A stretch of 64,000 nt of DNA from positions 1,361,806-1,425,805 of the forward strand of contig NZ_VHQG01000002.1 in the NCBI RefSeq assembly GCF_006517435.1, written 5' to 3'. The translations under genes were made by a program, and so were the position numbers. Under the pieces are notes generated by a model. The model saw only the letters and a list, made by a program, of their open reading frames with translations. It ran no database searches and had not been told where the DNA came from. Each line of letters starts with the position of its first letter. Position 1 is the first letter of the stretch. This DNA is from Schumannella soli. Lineage in GTDB: Bacteria > Actinomycetota > Actinomycetes > Actinomycetales > Microbacteriaceae. Positions 15,762 through 26,097 of the stretch are shown here, piece after piece.

Positions 15762-16619
15762 TCACCCGGGCGTCGTCGCGGAAGTCGTCGCGGCTGCCGT
15801 CGACCGACGTCGGCGCAGCTCGGCGATCCACCAGACCGCCACGACGAGCACGAGCACGGCTGCCCCGGAGCCGATCGTCACGCGCGCGACCGAGAAGACG
15901 AGCGCGGGACTGAACGGCGCGATGCCGGCTGTCATCCCGAGAACCCAGCGGAGGAGACCGCCGACTCCCGCAGCGATCACCGGCGCCGTCAGCGCGGCGA
16001 CGCGGATGCCCGTTGAACGCTCACGCGGAACGGCCGGGGAACCCGGAACGGCCGAGGCACCCGGAGCGCCCGCGGCGCCGATGTCCGCGCGACGCAGCGC
16101 CCGCAGCGCGACGACCGCCAGCACCGCGAGACCCAGCACCGAACTCGCGTGCTGCGCCCACTTGTCGACGGCGAGCGGTCCGACCGGCGCTCCCCAGGCG
16201 GGCCAGAGGGCGGCCAGGCCCTCGGCATGCGTGAACCAGTCCCAGCCGAGATGCGTCAGCACGCCGAGCACGGCCGCGAGCACGGTCAGCGCGACGAAGA
16301 CCGGGACCCCGCCGCGCGTGCGCCGCGCACTGCTGCCGATCGACTCGAACGGGAAGGGCAGGCGGCGTCGGAGCGCGGACGGTGCGAGCGCGACGAGAGG
16401 CGCGCGCAGCATCCACCACCACAGCGCCAGCGCCGAGAGTGCGAACAGCGGATCGACCGTCACGGCGCCGAGCAGCGAGTGACTCAGCTCGCGCGGGAAC
16501 GGCACCGGCGCGAAGTACGGCAGGTCCGGCGCGACGGCGCCCGCCGCGACGGCCGCGACCGGAAGCGGCGACCGCCGCGCGAGCAGGGCGACGGCGGCGT
16601 GACTGGGCGTGAAGGGCAC
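15762..16619 (-). CDS. DUF4184-family membrane protein
   Basis: 285 residues, strongly hydrophobic, with five or six membrane segments. The N terminus MPFTPSHAAVALLARRSPLP and the motif GAVAPDLPYFAP are the DUF4184 signature, resembling metal-dependent membrane hydrolases of the YdjM type. His and Asp residues recur near membrane edges (ELSHSLLG, LTHLGWDWFTHAEG), as expected for an intramembrane metal site. The substrate is unknown. The C-terminal 25 residues are Arg/Thr/Ala-rich. It is convergent with mesD (31-base gap) and follows hflX on the minus strand. Confidence 0.75.
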   Translation of the reverse strand: MPFTPSHAAVALLARRSPLPVAAVAAGAVAPDLPYFAPVPFPRELSHSLLGAVTVDPLFALSALALWWWMLRAPLVALAPSALRRRLPFPFESIGSSARRTRGGVPVFVALTVLAAVLGVLTHLGWDWFTHAEGLAALWPAWGAPVGPLAVDKWAQHASSVLGLAVLAVVALRALRRADIGAAGAPGASAVPGSPAVPRERSTGIRVAALTAPVIAAGVGGLLRWVLGMTAGIAPFSPALVFSVARVTIGSGAAVLVLVVAVWWIAELRRRRSTAAATTSATTPG

Positions 16620-16677
16620 GGCTCAGTATGGGACGCCGCGGCTGAACGCATCGAGCCGCCCGATCGGGCTCGCCGGC

Positions 16678-18237
16678 TCAGACCTGCGCGACCGGCTCCG
16701 CCAGCATCGACTCCAGCTGCCGGGCGACGGGCTCCATCGCCAGGAGCTTGACCCGCGTGCCCTGCTCGACGTACTCGGTGTCGAGGATGCGCGCGTTCGC
16801 GTGCGCGAACGCCACCACCTCGCCCCGGTCGTAGGGCACGAGCAGCTCGAGCTCGACGTCGGGCTGCGGCAGCAGCTGCGCGATGCGCTCCTGCAGCTCT
16901 GCGACGCCCTCGCCGGTGCGGGCCGAGACGAAGATCGACTTCGGCTCGAGCCCGCGCAGCACGATGCGGGCATCCTCGTCGATCAGATCCGCCTTGTTGA
17001 AGACGACGATCTCGGGCAGGTCGCGCGCATCCACCTCGCCGATCACGTCGCGCACCGTCGTCAGCTGCGACGCCGGGTCGGGATGCGCGCCGTCGACGAC
17101 GTGCACGATCACATCCGAGTCGCGCACCTCCTCGAGAGTCGAGCGGAACGCCTCCACCAGCTGGTGCGGCAGGTCGCGCACGAAGCCGACCGTGTCGGCG
17201 AGCGTGTACAGACGGCCGTCGGGGGTGCGGGTCTTGCGCACGGTCGGGTCGAGGGTCGCGAACAGCGCGTTCTCGACCAGCACGCCGGCGCGGGTGATGC
17301 GGTTGAGCAGACTCGACTTGCCCGCGTTCGTGTAGCCCGCGATCGCGACGCTCGGCACCGAGAACCGGTCGCGGTTCGCGCGCTTCGCTTCGCGCGCCGG
17401 AGCGAAACCGGCGATCTGGCGGCGCAGCCGCGCCATGCGGGTGTGGATGCGACGACGATCGAGCTCGATCTTCGTCTCACCCGGTCCGCGGCTTCCCATG
17501 CCGTTGCCCGCGCCCACCTGGCCACCGGCCTGGCGGGACATCGAGTCACCCCATCCACGCAGACGCGGAAGCAGGTACTGCAGCTGCGCGAGCTCGACCT
17601 GGGCCTTGCCCTCGCGGCTCTTGGCGTGCTGGCTGAAGATGTCGAGGATGACGGCGGTGCGGTCGATGACCTTCACCTTGACCGCGTCTTCGAGCGCACG
17701 TCGCTGGCTCGGGGCGAGCTCCGCATCCGCCACGACCGTGTCGGCGCCGAGCGACTGCACGATCGCGGCGAGCTCCTCGGCCTTGCCGCGGCCGATGTAG
17801 GTCGCGGGGTCGGGATGCGGACGGCGCTGCAGCAGGCCGTCGAGCACGACGGCGCCGGCGGTCTCGGCGAGCGAGGCGAGCTCGCGCAGCGAGACCTCGG
17901 CGGTCTCGAGGTTGCTGCCGGAGTAGACCCCGATCAGCACCACGTTCTCGAGGCGCAGCTGGCGGTACTCGACCTCGGTGACGTCTTCGAGCTCGGTGGA
18001 GAGCCCGGCGACGCGGCGCAGCGAGGCGCGAGCCTCGCGATCGAGCTGGTCGCCGTCGCGGTCGTCGTCGTAGTGGTCGTCGGCCTGCAGGCTCACGGAG
18101 CGGGCGCCGAAGCGCGACACCGAAGCCCGGCTCTGCTCTGCGGCGAGCACGCGGTCGATGGCGGAGTCTGTGATGGCGGAGTCCGACGGGCGCTCGATGG
18201 CGTCGTCGCCCCGCTCCAGTTCGTCGTTCTCGGTCAT
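16678..18237 (-). CDS. hflX: GTPase HflX
   Basis: A 519-residue ribosome-associated GTPase. The HflX N-terminal nucleotide-binding domain covers about 90-230 (VLIGVYSGSNLETAEVSLRE, PDPATYIGRGKAEELA), then the Gly-rich linker and coiled coil (GSRGPGETKIELDRRRIHTR). The G domain has the P-loop GYTNAGKSS at 301-309, DTVGF (G3) near 348 and NKAD (G4). HflX splits stalled ribosomes under stress. About 80 poorly conserved acidic residues precede the family core. ATG at 18237 was chosen because upstream in-frame starts overlap the divergent rsmC-like gene; a TAGGGT box lies 10 bases upstream. Confidence 0.93.
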   Translation of the reverse strand: MTENDELERGDDAIERPSDSAITDSAIDRVLAAEQSRASVSRFGARSVSLQADDHYDDDRDGDQLDREARASLRRVAGLSTELEDVTEVEYRQLRLENVVLIGVYSGSNLETAEVSLRELASLAETAGAVVLDGLLQRRPHPDPATYIGRGKAEELAAIVQSLGADTVVADAELAPSQRRALEDAVKVKVIDRTAVILDIFSQHAKSREGKAQVELAQLQYLLPRLRGWGDSMSRQAGGQVGAGNGMGSRGPGETKIELDRRRIHTRMARLRRQIAGFAPAREAKRANRDRFSVPSVAIAGYTNAGKSSLLNRITRAGVLVENALFATLDPTVRKTRTPDGRLYTLADTVGFVRDLPHQLVEAFRSTLEEVRDSDVIVHVVDGAHPDPASQLTTVRDVIGEVDARDLPEIVVFNKADLIDEDARIVLRGLEPKSIFVSARTGEGVAELQERIAQLLPQPDVELELLVPYDRGEVVAFAHANARILDTEYVEQGTRVKLLAMEPVARQLESMLAEPVAQV

Positions 18238-18247
18238 GATTCGGTCA

Positions 18248-18274
18248 ACCCTAGTTCCTCGGCTCCGGTAGGTT
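18248..18274. promoter_or_regulatory. Overlapping divergent promoters of hflX and the rsmC-like gene
   Basis: On the minus strand TAGGGT (18253-18248) serves hflX. On the plus strand TAGGTT (18269-18274), 6 bases before ATG 18281, serves the methyltransferase. With 17-base spacers each -35 falls on the other's -10, so both cannot be occupied at once. Confidence 0.5.
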
Positions 18275-18280
18275 TCCAGC

Positions 18281-18919
18281 ATGTCCGGCGAGCACTACTT
18301 CTCCCCCCAGCCGGGGAGCGACTTCGTGCCCCGCACCATCCCCGTGACGCTCGCCGGGCGCCGCGTGGAGGTGACCACCGCCGGGGGCGTCTTCAGCCCC
18401 GACCGGATCGACTCCGGCACCGCGGTTCTGCTGGGTGCTGTGCCCGCTCCCCCGCCCGGCGGCAACCTGCTCGACCTGGGCTGCGGCTGGGGCCCGGTCG
18501 CGCTCAGTCTCGCTCTCGAATCGCCGCGTGCGACCGTGTGGGCGGTCGACGTGAACCAGCGAGCGCTCGACCTGGTGCGGCGCAATGCGGAGTCGCTCGG
18601 ACTCGACAACGTCAACGCCGTCACCCCGGATTCTGTTCCCGACGACGTCGTCTTCCGCACCATCTGGTCGAACCCGCCCATCCGCGTCGGCAAGAACGAG
18701 CTGCACGAGCTGCTGCTGCGCTGGATGCCGCGCCTCGATGTCGGCTCCGACGCCTGGCTCGTCGTCGCCAAGCAGCTCGGCGCCGACTCGCTGCAGCGCT
18801 GGCTGCAGGGCGAACTCGGCCGGGACACCGCGGTCATCCGCACCGCGACCAGCAAGGGATACCGCGTGCTGCGCGTGCGCCGTCGCGCCGGCACGACGGA
18901 CGTGCTCGCGCCGGAGTGA
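18281..18919 (+). CDS. RsmC-like class I SAM methyltransferase
   Basis: A 212-residue Rossmann methyltransferase. GVFSPDRIDSGTAVLL leads into the SAM-binding motif LLDLGCGWGPVALSLAL (about 63-79), the acidic loop VWAVDVNQRALDLVRRNA, and the catalytic-type motif WSNPPIRVGK. The NPP sequence and length match the C-terminal domain of RsmC, which makes m2G1207 in 16S rRNA. The N-terminal domain of enteric RsmC is missing, as is usual in actinobacteria. The target is inferred. ATG 18281 follows TAGGTT by 6 bases (leaderless type). Confidence 0.85.
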   Translation: MSGEHYFSPQPGSDFVPRTIPVTLAGRRVEVTTAGGVFSPDRIDSGTAVLLGAVPAPPPGGNLLDLGCGWGPVALSLALESPRATVWAVDVNQRALDLVRRNAESLGLDNVNAVTPDSVPDDVVFRTIWSNPPIRVGKNELHELLLRWMPRLDVGSDAWLVVAKQLGADSLQRWLQGELGRDTAVIRTATSKGYRVLRVRRRAGTTDVLAPE

Positions 18920-18966
18920 GGCGCTTCCTCGCCGGCCGCGAGCTGGACGGCCGCGAGCCGATCGGG

Positions 18967-18989
18967 CGAGCGCTGGGCGTCCGCGCTCG
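18967..18989. terminator. Weak hairpin between the rsmC-like gene and dapF
   Basis: A perfect 7-bp inverted repeat (18967-18973 with 18983-18989) with a 9-base loop lies 47 bases after the methyltransferase stop in a convergent gap. Possible terminator. Confidence 0.35.
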
Positions 18990-19024
18990 ACCGCAGCATC
19001 GACCGGCGCGCGCCGAAGCGCCTC

Positions 19025-19957
19025 TCAGGCGCGCGTGAAACTGCCCGTGTAGACGAGCTCGGCCGGACCGCTGAGCTCGACGCGGGTCGCGTCGCCGTCG
19101 GCGCCGACACGCACGCCGACCGTGCCGCCGGGCACATCCACGAGCCAACGATCGATCGTGTCACCCGCGAAGTGGCGAACCGCGAGCGCGGCCGCCGCGG
19201 CGCCGGTGCCGCAGGAGAGGGTCTCGCCGCTGCCGCGCTCGTGCACGCGCATGCGGATGCGGCCCGTGCCGTCCTGCACGAGCGGCTCGGCCGGCACGAC
19301 GAACTCGACGTTGGCGCCGTGCGGCGGGATCGGGCTCACCTGCGGCGCCCGGTGCAGGTCGAGGGCCTCGAGCTCGGACTCCTCGGCGAGCACGACGACG
19401 ACGTGCGGGTTGCCGACGTCGATGCCGAGTCCGGGCCGATCCACATGGAGGCCGCCGGCGGAGACCGTGGGCTCACCCGCCTCGACCCGGAACACGCCCA
19501 GGTCGACGGCCCAGCCGTCCACCTCGCGGCGCAGCCGGCGCACTCCGCTGCGTGTGCCGATCGAGACGGTCTCGCCGACCGCGATCTCGGCGAGCCCCTC
19601 GGTCACCAGGTACTCGCCGAAGACGCGGATGCCGTTGCCGCACATCTCGGCGATGCTGCCGTCGGCGTTGCGGTAGTCCATGAACCAGGTCGCGCTCGCG
19701 TCGTCGGCGAGCAGGGCGCGTCCCTCGTCGAGGCGCTCGGAGCGGATCGCGCGGATGACACCGTCGCCGCCGATGCCGAATCGGCGGTCGGCCAGCGCGG
19801 CCGCGTCGAAGGTCAGCTCGCCCTCGGGGTCGTTGAGCAGCACGAAGTCGTTGCCGGTGCCGTGGCCCTTGGTGAACACGAGGCCGCTCGACGCACTCGC
19901 GCCCCCGTCAACCGAGGTGGCGGTGGATGCGGTGGTTCCGAGGGGCGTGCTGCTCAC
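19025..19957 (-). CDS. dapF: Diaminopimelate epimerase
   Basis: A 310-residue PLP-independent epimerase. The catalytic cysteine pair is present: [13 protein letters not shown] and [34 protein letters not shown] marks the start of the family domain at about residue 28; the preceding 27 residues are Ser/Thr/Ala-rich and not conserved. It interconverts LL- and meso-diaminopimelate for lysine and cell-wall synthesis. GTG 19957 follows TAGCCT by 6 bases. The gene follows miaA on the same strand, and its 3' end is convergent with the rsmC-like gene. Confidence 0.94.
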   Translation of the reverse strand: MSSTPLGTTASTATSVDGGASASSGLVFTKGHGTGNDFVLLNDPEGELTFDAAALADRRFGIGGDGVIRAIRSERLDEGRALLADDASATWFMDYRNADGSIAEMCGNGIRVFGEYLVTEGLAEIAVGETVSIGTRSGVRRLRREVDGWAVDLGVFRVEAGEPTVSAGGLHVDRPGLGIDVGNPHVVVVLAEESELEALDLHRAPQVSPIPPHGANVEFVVPAEPLVQDGTGRIRMRVHERGSGETLSCGTGAAAAALAVRHFAGDTIDRWLVDVPGGTVGVRVGADGDATRVELSGPAELVYTGSFTRA

Positions 19958-19963
19958 CCGCTC

Positions 19964-19969
19964 AGGCTA
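19964..19969 (-). promoter_or_regulatory. -10 box of dapF (leaderless type)
   Basis: TAGCCT on the minus strand, then 6 bases, then GTG 19957. dapF can therefore be transcribed independently of miaBA. Confidence 0.5.
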
Positions 19970-20021
19970 CCGGCGCGGTCCTGCGCCCGCCGACGCGAGG
20001 CCGCACCCGTGAAGTCGTGGC

Positions 20022-20987
20022 TCAGATCCGCAGGATCGCCGCCGCGGTGCCGACGCGGTCGGGCGCCAGCGCGTCGAGCCAGTGCGTGTCGGGATACCGG
20101 CGGAACCAGCTGACCTGTCGGCGGGCGTAGCGTCGCGTCAGCGCCGCCGCCTCGGCGATCGCGTCCGCCTCGCTCGCCGTGCCGTCGAGCTGCGCGAGCG
20201 CCTGCGCGTAGCCGATGGCGCGCGCGGCGGTGAGACCGAAGCCGGCCGTGCGCAGTGCGGCGACCTCGTCGACCAGGCCGGCGGACCACATCCGCTCGAC
20301 GCGACGGTCGAGACGCTCGGTCAGCTGCGCGCGCTCGAGCTCGAGGCCGATCGTCACCGCGGGGCGCCACAGCGACTCGGAGCCGGGCTGGCCGGTGCGG
20401 AACGGCTTGCCGGTCAGCTCGATGACCTCCAGCGCGCGCACGAGACGCCGCCCGTTGCTCGCGCCGATCTCGCGCGCCGAGTCGGGATCGACCTCGAGCA
20501 GACGTCGGTGCAGCAGGCCTGGCCCCTGCTCGTCGAGGTCGCGCTCGAGCCGTTCGCGGACGGCCGGATCGGTGCCCGGGAAGTCGTAGTCGTAGAGCAC
20601 GCTCGAGACGTAGAGCCCGCTGCCGCCGACGAGGATCGGCACGGCGCCGCGAGCCCGGATGCCGTCGATCGCGGCGCGCGCCTTCCGCTGATACGCGGCG
20701 ACGCTGGCCTCCTGAGAGGGTTCGAGCACGTCGAGGAGGTGGTGCGGGATGCTGCGCCGCTCGGCCGGGTCGAGTTTCGCGGTGCCGATGTCCATGCCGC
20801 GGTAGAGCTGCATGGCGTCGGCGTTGACGATCTCGGACGGCACGCCGTCCCGTGCGAGGGTCTCGGCGAGATCGAGCGACAGCTCGGATTTGCCGGTGCC
20901 GGTCGCGCCGATGATCGCGACGATCGGCAGCTGATCGGAGGGCACGGCGGATCCGGCCGCGCGGTCGCCGCGGGCGGGATCGCTCAC
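20022..20987 (-). CDS. miaA: tRNA dimethylallyltransferase
   Basis: A 321-residue P-loop enzyme. The P-loop [16 protein letters not shown] lies near residues 27-42, and [20 protein letters not shown] is the conserved region that shapes the active site. [20 protein letters not shown] and [18 protein letters not shown] follow. MiaA puts a dimethylallyl group on A37 of tRNAs reading UNN codons. GTG at 20987 begins 2 bases after the miaB stop, so miaB-miaA are coupled and act in sequence on the same base. Confidence 0.95.
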   Translation of the reverse strand: MSDPARGDRAAGSAVPSDQLPIVAIIGATGTGKSELSLDLAETLARDGVPSEIVNADAMQLYRGMDIGTAKLDPAERRSIPHHLLDVLEPSQEASVAAYQRKARAAIDGIRARGAVPILVGGSGLYVSSVLYDYDFPGTDPAVRERLERDLDEQGPGLLHRRLLEVDPDSAREIGASNGRRLVRALEVIELTGKPFRTGQPGSESLWRPAVTIGLELERAQLTERLDRRVERMWSAGLVDEVAALRTAGFGLTAARAIGYAQALAQLDGTASEADAIAEAAALTRRYARRQVSWFRRYPDTHWLDALAPDRVGTAAAILRI

Positions 20988-20989
20988 GG

Positions 20990-22525
20990 TCAGAGTCCGG
21001 GGCGCAGCGGGATGCCGTCGCGCAGCGACGGGAGCCCGAGACTGACGCCGCCGCCCGCGGCCGGGGCGTGCGCCGGGACCGCACAGCTCTCGGCCTGGTC
21101 GCGATCCCAGGCGTCGCCCGCGCGGGTGCGGCGCACGGGGATCGGGGCGCCGTTCGCCGAGTCGGCGATCAGGTAGAACGGGGCCGCACGGCTGACGACG
21201 ACCGAGGCGATGTCGCCGGGCCGCGGCTCGACGCTGCCCGGGGTGAGCTCGAAGTGCACGAGGCGGCCGTCTTCAGCTCGTCCCGACAGGCGACTCGTCT
21301 CGGCGTCACGACGACCCTCAGCTGGGGCGACGAGAACCTCGACGGCCGTGCCGATGAGCTTCTGGTTCTCTTCGTGCGAGATGCGCTCCTGCAGCGCGAT
21401 GAGGCGTTCGTATCGCTCCTGCACGACCGCCTTGGGGAGCTGATCTGGCAGCGTCGCCGCGGGCGTTCCGGGGCGGATGGAGTACTGGAACGTGAAGGCC
21501 GACCCGAAGCGCGCCTGCTCGACGACGCGCATCGTCTCCTCGAAGTCCTCGTCGGTCTCACCGGGGAAGCCGACGATGATGTCGGTGCTGATCGCGGCGT
21601 GCGGCATCTTCGCGCGCACGCGGTCGAGGATGCCGAGGAAGCGCTCAGAGCGGTAGGAGCGGCGCATGGCCTTGAGGATGCGGTCGGAGCCGGACTGCAG
21701 CGGCATGTGGAGCTGCGGCATGACGGCCGGCGTCTCGGCCATCGCGTCGATGACGTCGTCGGTGAACGCCGCCGGGTGGGGGCTCGTGAAGCGGATGCGC
21801 TCGAGGCCCTCGATGGCACCGGCCGCCCGGAGCAGCTTGCCGAAGGCGAGGCGGTCGCCGAACTCGACGCCGTAGCTGTTGACGTTCTGCCCGAGCAGGG
21901 TGACCTCGATGGCGCCGTCGTCAACGAGCAGTCCGATCTCGCTGAGGATGTCGCCGGGGCGACGGTCGCGCTCCTTGCCGCGCAGGCTCGGCACGATGCA
22001 GAAGGTGCAGGTGTTGTTGCACCCGACCGAGATGGAGACCCAGCCGCTCGCGGCGGACTCGCGACGGGTCGGCAGCGTGGACGGGAAGACCTCGAGGGCT
22101 TCGAGGATCTCGAGCTGGGCGTCGCCGTTGTGCCGGGCGCGCTCGAGCAGGGTCGGCAGCGATCCCATGTTGTGCGTGCCGAAGACGACGTCGACCCAGG
22201 GGGCCTTGTCGAGGATGACGGATTTGTCCTTCTGAGCGAGGCAGCCGCCGACGGCGATCTGCATGCCGTCGTGCTCGCGTTTCGCGGCGGCGAGGTGACC
22301 GAGCGTGCCGTAGAGCTTGTTGTCGGCGTTCTCGCGCACCGCGCACGTGTTGATGACCACGACGTCGGCCTCGACGCCGTCGTCAGCGCGGCGGTAGCCA
22401 GCAGCCTCGAGCGAGCCGCTGAGCCGCTCGGAGTCGTGCACGTTCATCTGGCAGCCGAAGGTGCGCACCTCGTAGGTGCGCTGGCGGTCGGCCGTGGGCT
22501 CGGTGGTGGTGTCGAGCAGCGTCAT
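20990..22525 (-). CDS. miaB: tRNA-2-methylthio-N6-dimethylallyladenosine synthase
   Basis: A 511-residue methylthiotransferase with two Fe-S clusters. The UPF0004 domain supplies cysteines in [18 protein letters not shown] and AVGGCLAQ. The radical-SAM motif is [15 protein letters not shown] near residue 160, and the TRAM domain ([12 protein letters not shown] onward) binds tRNA. It thiomethylates i6A37 made by MiaA, whose gene follows directly. About 45 residues after the TRAM domain (rich in Ala/Asp/Pro) exceed the usual length. A TAGACT box lies 9 bases upstream of ATG 22525. Confidence 0.94.
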   Translation of the reverse strand: MTLLDTTTEPTADRQRTYEVRTFGCQMNVHDSERLSGSLEAAGYRRADDGVEADVVVINTCAVRENADNKLYGTLGHLAAAKREHDGMQIAVGGCLAQKDKSVILDKAPWVDVVFGTHNMGSLPTLLERARHNGDAQLEILEALEVFPSTLPTRRESAASGWVSISVGCNNTCTFCIVPSLRGKERDRRPGDILSEIGLLVDDGAIEVTLLGQNVNSYGVEFGDRLAFGKLLRAAGAIEGLERIRFTSPHPAAFTDDVIDAMAETPAVMPQLHMPLQSGSDRILKAMRRSYRSERFLGILDRVRAKMPHAAISTDIIVGFPGETDEDFEETMRVVEQARFGSAFTFQYSIRPGTPAATLPDQLPKAVVQERYERLIALQERISHEENQKLIGTAVEVLVAPAEGRRDAETSRLSGRAEDGRLVHFELTPGSVEPRPGDIASVVVSRAAPFYLIADSANGAPIPVRRTRAGDAWDRDQAESCAVPAHAPAAGGGVSLGLPSLRDGIPLRPGL

Positions 22526-22534
22526 GGTGCGACG

Positions 22535-22540
22535 AGTCTA
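22535..22540 (-). promoter_or_regulatory. -10 box of miaB-miaA
   Basis: TAGACT on the minus strand ends 9 bases before ATG 22525, so the leader would be absent or only 2-3 bases. Confidence 0.45.
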
Positions 22541-22563
22541 AGCCGCGAGACGAACGCGGACGG

Positions 22564-23631
22564 TCAGCGGAACCGCACCCCGGATCCGCGGTCGGCGCCC
22601 GCCAGCGCGGCGTCGACGGCGGTGCGCACCGTGCTGCCCGAGTAGCCCCGCCGCGCGAGGTACGACGACAGCCGGCGCACGGCCGTCTCCCGGTCGAGCG
22701 AGCGCAGCTGCGCAGCGCGCTTCACCGCGATCTCGCGGGCTCGGGCGAGCTCGTCGCCGGTGTCGACGAGTTCGAGCGCGTACTCGATCGCCGCGGGAGC
22801 GAGCAGCCGCCGGGTGAGCTCGGCGGCGATCGCCGTGCGACCGAGTCCCTTGCGCTCCTGCAGCGTGCCGACGAGCTGCTGCGCGAGCGCCATGTCGTCG
22901 AGCAGCCCGACCGATTCGAGGCGAGCGAGTTCCGCCTCGATCTCTCCCTCGTCGAACTCGCGCTGACGCAGCACGCGCTCCATCTCGCGCCGCGACATCC
23001 CGCGTCGCGTCAGGGCGTGCATCGCCACGTTCTCCGCCCTGCGGGCGGCCTTCGCGGCCGCGCGCTCGGCGGCCTGCTCCTCGCGCGCGAGCGGGCCGAG
23101 ATCGTCGACATCGGCATCCTCGTCGCGGTCGTCGTCCGACGCGGAGGAGGCTCCCCAGCTCGACCGCGCACCGGCTCGATCGATCCCGGGCGTCGCCCAC
23201 TCGGGATCACCGTCACCCGTGGCAGACCTCCGCGCCGCCGCACCCGACGAGTTGCGTGCGTCCGAAGCACCCGTGCGGTCGGATGCGCCGCCGCCGGCAT
23301 CGCCATCGTGGTCCGCGCCGACTCCCGCGCCCGCGGCTCCGCGCGCCGGGTGCCGCGAAGCCCCCATCCGCGCGCGTCGGCGCTCGAGCAGCTCGTCGAC
23401 CTCGCCGAGCACGGTCGCGAGCGTCGGGAGTTCGTCGCCGCCGCGCGGCGCCGCCGCCGTCTCCGTGCGCTGAGCATCGCGCGCGCCCGGCAGCCAGGTC
23501 ACCGGCGCCAGTCGCGCGTCGGCCGAGTTCGAACTCGCGTCGCCGAGGGCAGCCTCGTCGGTCTCGGCGCCGCGATACCAGCCCTCGTCGCCGCGCGTGC
23601 CGTTGCCGTTGCCGTTGCCGGAGTCGCTCAT
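22564..23631 (-). CDS. recX: Regulatory protein RecX with long N-terminal extension
   Basis: 355 residues, about twice the usual RecX length. The C-terminal 160 residues hold the RecX three-helix repeats: AMHALTRRGMSRREMERVLR, DEGEIEAELARLESVGLLDD, and RLSSYLARRGYSGSTVRTAV. RecX caps RecA filaments and moderates recombination. The first 195 or so residues are Gly/Ser/Asp/Ala-rich and look disordered, starting with GNGNGNG from a repeated coding triplet pair. ATG 23631 is the annotated start; a shorter form beginning near residue 180 cannot be excluded. It follows recA on the same strand with a strong hairpin in the 138-base gap. Confidence 0.85.
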   Translation of the reverse strand: MSDSGNGNGNGTRGDEGWYRGAETDEAALGDASSNSADARLAPVTWLPGARDAQRTETAAAPRGGDELPTLATVLGEVDELLERRRARMGASRHPARGAAGAGVGADHDGDAGGGASDRTGASDARNSSGAAARRSATGDGDPEWATPGIDRAGARSSWGASSASDDDRDEDADVDDLGPLAREEQAAERAAAKAARRAENVAMHALTRRGMSRREMERVLRQREFDEGEIEAELARLESVGLLDDMALAQQLVGTLQERKGLGRTAIAAELTRRLLAPAAIEYALELVDTGDELARAREIAVKRAAQLRSLDRETAVRRLSSYLARRGYSGSTVRTAVDAALAGADRGSGVRFR

Positions 23632-23679
23632 GCCCTGCGTCCTTCCGTCGTGCCGCCGTGGTGCGGCTCAGATATGGCT

Positions 23680-23715
23680 CCGGCCCGGGAGCGCGCTCGC
23701 GCGCACCCGGGCCGG
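23680..23715. terminator. Hairpin between recA and recX
   Basis: A perfect 10-bp GC-only inverted repeat (23680-23689 with 23706-23715) with a 16-base loop containing alternating GC lies 54 bases after the recA stop. It probably terminates most recA transcripts, letting only some continue into recX. Confidence 0.6.
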
Positions 23716-23769
23716 CTCTTCACTCGTGGATGGTCTCGAACTCCGTCACGACCATCGGCTCGACCTCGG

Positions 23770-24873
<1,104 letters not shown>

Positions 24874-25089
24874 GTGCCGGTTCTCCTTCTGCTGGGCGAG
24901 CGGTGCTCGCGGTCGGTGCGCCCGTCTTCTGTCGTCTCCGTCGGGCCGATGTAGCAAGGCCGTCTGCTTCCGACAGGGCTGTCGAGCCATCTGTCTTCGA
25001 CGAGATCGACGCTAGGCCCGGCCGCCGACATCCCGAGGGATCGACGGGCGGAACCAGCACAACTCGTCTTCGAAAGAGGCTGTGGAGGA

Positions 25090-25118
25090 ATCGTAGCGAG
25101 AAGCGAACAGATGTTCGA
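25090..25118 (-). promoter_or_regulatory. recA promoter with SOS box over the -35
   Basis: The minus strand has TCGAAC (25118-25113), a 17-base spacer and TACGAT (25095-25090). The LexA box CGAAC-AGAT-GTTCGA (25104-25118) covers the -35. Further TTCGAA-like words occur just upstream (25122-25158), but none has the spacing of a box. The predicted leader is about 210 bases. Confidence 0.75.
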
Positions 25119-25210
25119 GTGATTCGAACGTCGGCGTGTCGTGGTTCGAAGGAGATCGAACGCGGATCGACGACGCACAGCGTCGCGGGGGCGAGCGCGA
25201 CGGGCAGCGC

Positions 25211-25435
25211 TCAGTCGCGCGGATCCGGGAGCCCGACACCGTGCCAGCGCTCGCGCGGCACATCCCGCGACCGGCACAGAGCCAGCCACACCTCGCGGGC
25301 CGGGATGCCGGCCGCGAGCGCCGCCTTCGGGGTGCGGTCACCGAGCTCGCCCAGCTGCGAGTCCTCGATGAGCACGCGACCGAAGGCCTCGCCGAACTCG
25401 TCGGCGACGGCACGCTGGAACTCGCTGACCTTCAC
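25211..25435 (-). CDS. DUF3046 domain-containing protein
   Basis: A 74-residue protein matching DUF3046: MKVSEFQRAVADEFGEAFGR, then LIEDSQLGELGDRTPKAALA, then AREVWLALCRSRDVPRERWH. This small domain of unknown function sits just upstream of recA in most actinobacteria. GTG 25435 is chosen because a TAGCGT box (25443-25448) lies 7 bases upstream, which gives a leaderless start at the family's usual N terminus; two more GTG codons lie 2 and 3 codons further out. It precedes recA but is separated from it by the SOS promoter. Confidence 0.8.
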   Translation of the reverse strand: MKVSEFQRAVADEFGEAFGRVLIEDSQLGELGDRTPKAALAAGIPAREVWLALCRSRDVPRERWHGVGLPDPRD

Positions 25436-25442
25436 CCGCACC

Positions 25443-25448
25443 ACGCTA
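25443..25448 (-). promoter_or_regulatory. -10 box of the DUF3046 gene (leaderless type)
   Basis: TAGCGT on the minus strand, 7 bases, then GTG 25435. It helps choose among three closely spaced GTG codons. Confidence 0.45.
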
Positions 25449-25534
25449 GACGCCGCGGCCGACGCCCGCCGACCACGCGCCGCTCCGCGTCCCAGCGCGC
25501 CGGCTCGGACCGCACCGACGCACCCGGGACACGA

Positions 25535-25566
25535 CGAAGCCCCGGTCCTCACGGACCGGGGCTTCG
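25535..25566. terminator. Terminator after clgR
   Basis: A perfect 14-bp inverted repeat (25535-25548 with 25553-25566) with a TCAC loop lies 21 bases after the clgR stop. It is a near-textbook hairpin, ending clgR transcription before the DUF3046 gene. Confidence 0.8.
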
Positions 25567-25587
25567 CGATGTCTGTCGTGCACGGGG

Positions 25588-25899
25588 TCAGCGCACCGCG
25601 AGTCCGGCGTCGAACTCCGCGACCAGCTCGTCGGGGAGGGTGTCGGGCACCAGCGGCGTCACACCCTCGAGAACGGCCAGTCGGTCGCCGACCTCGCGCA
25701 TGATGCTCGAGATCGGGGTGTCGAGAGCCTCGGCCACGGAGGCGAGGATCTCGGAGCTGGCTTCCTTCTGCCCGCGCTCGACCTCGCTGAGGTAGCCGAG
25801 TGCGACGCTGGCCTTGCTGGCGACCTGGCGAAGGGTCATGGCCTTCTGCAGTCGCACGTCACGGAGGACATCGCCGATTTCCTGTCGAACCAGAACCAT
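25588..25899 (-). CDS. clgR: ClgR-type HTH transcriptional regulator
   Basis: A 103-residue Xre-family protein. The HTH is at about 8-65 (IGDVLRDVRLQKAMTLRQVA, ASVALGYLSEVERGQKEASS, EILASVAEALDTPISSIMRE), followed by a short tail ending FDAGLAVR. Length, HTH sequence and position between cinA and recA match ClgR, the activator of clp protease genes in actinobacteria, itself a Clp substrate through its C-terminal residues; the ending LAVR fits a hydrophobic degron. ATG 25899 has AAGGAGGATCACC upstream. No clp gene lies in the window. Confidence 0.85.
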   Translation of the reverse strand: MVLVRQEIGDVLRDVRLQKAMTLRQVASKASVALGYLSEVERGQKEASSEILASVAEALDTPISSIMREVGDRLAVLEGVTPLVPDTLPDELVAEFDAGLAVR

Positions 25900-26097
25900 G
25901 GTGATCCTCCTTCACTGTCTCGCCTCACCGGAGAGGCCAAGATAGCGCTCCCGATGCGAGAACTCTAACCAGCCCGGCCTGTCAAAGCCGTGTGAGGTCA
26001 TTGCTTGTAACGTGATCGAAACCGCCGCCATTCCCCAGACCCCAGTGCGCGGGTCAGGGAGTCGGGAGCGGTCCTGCGGCGGGTGCTGTCGGCCCGG

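Noticed and set aside
25900..26097. ClgR self-binding site upstream of clgR
   Set aside because: A CGC/GCG pair exists but with 7 rather than 5 bases between the halves, so it does not fit the published motif well enough to report.
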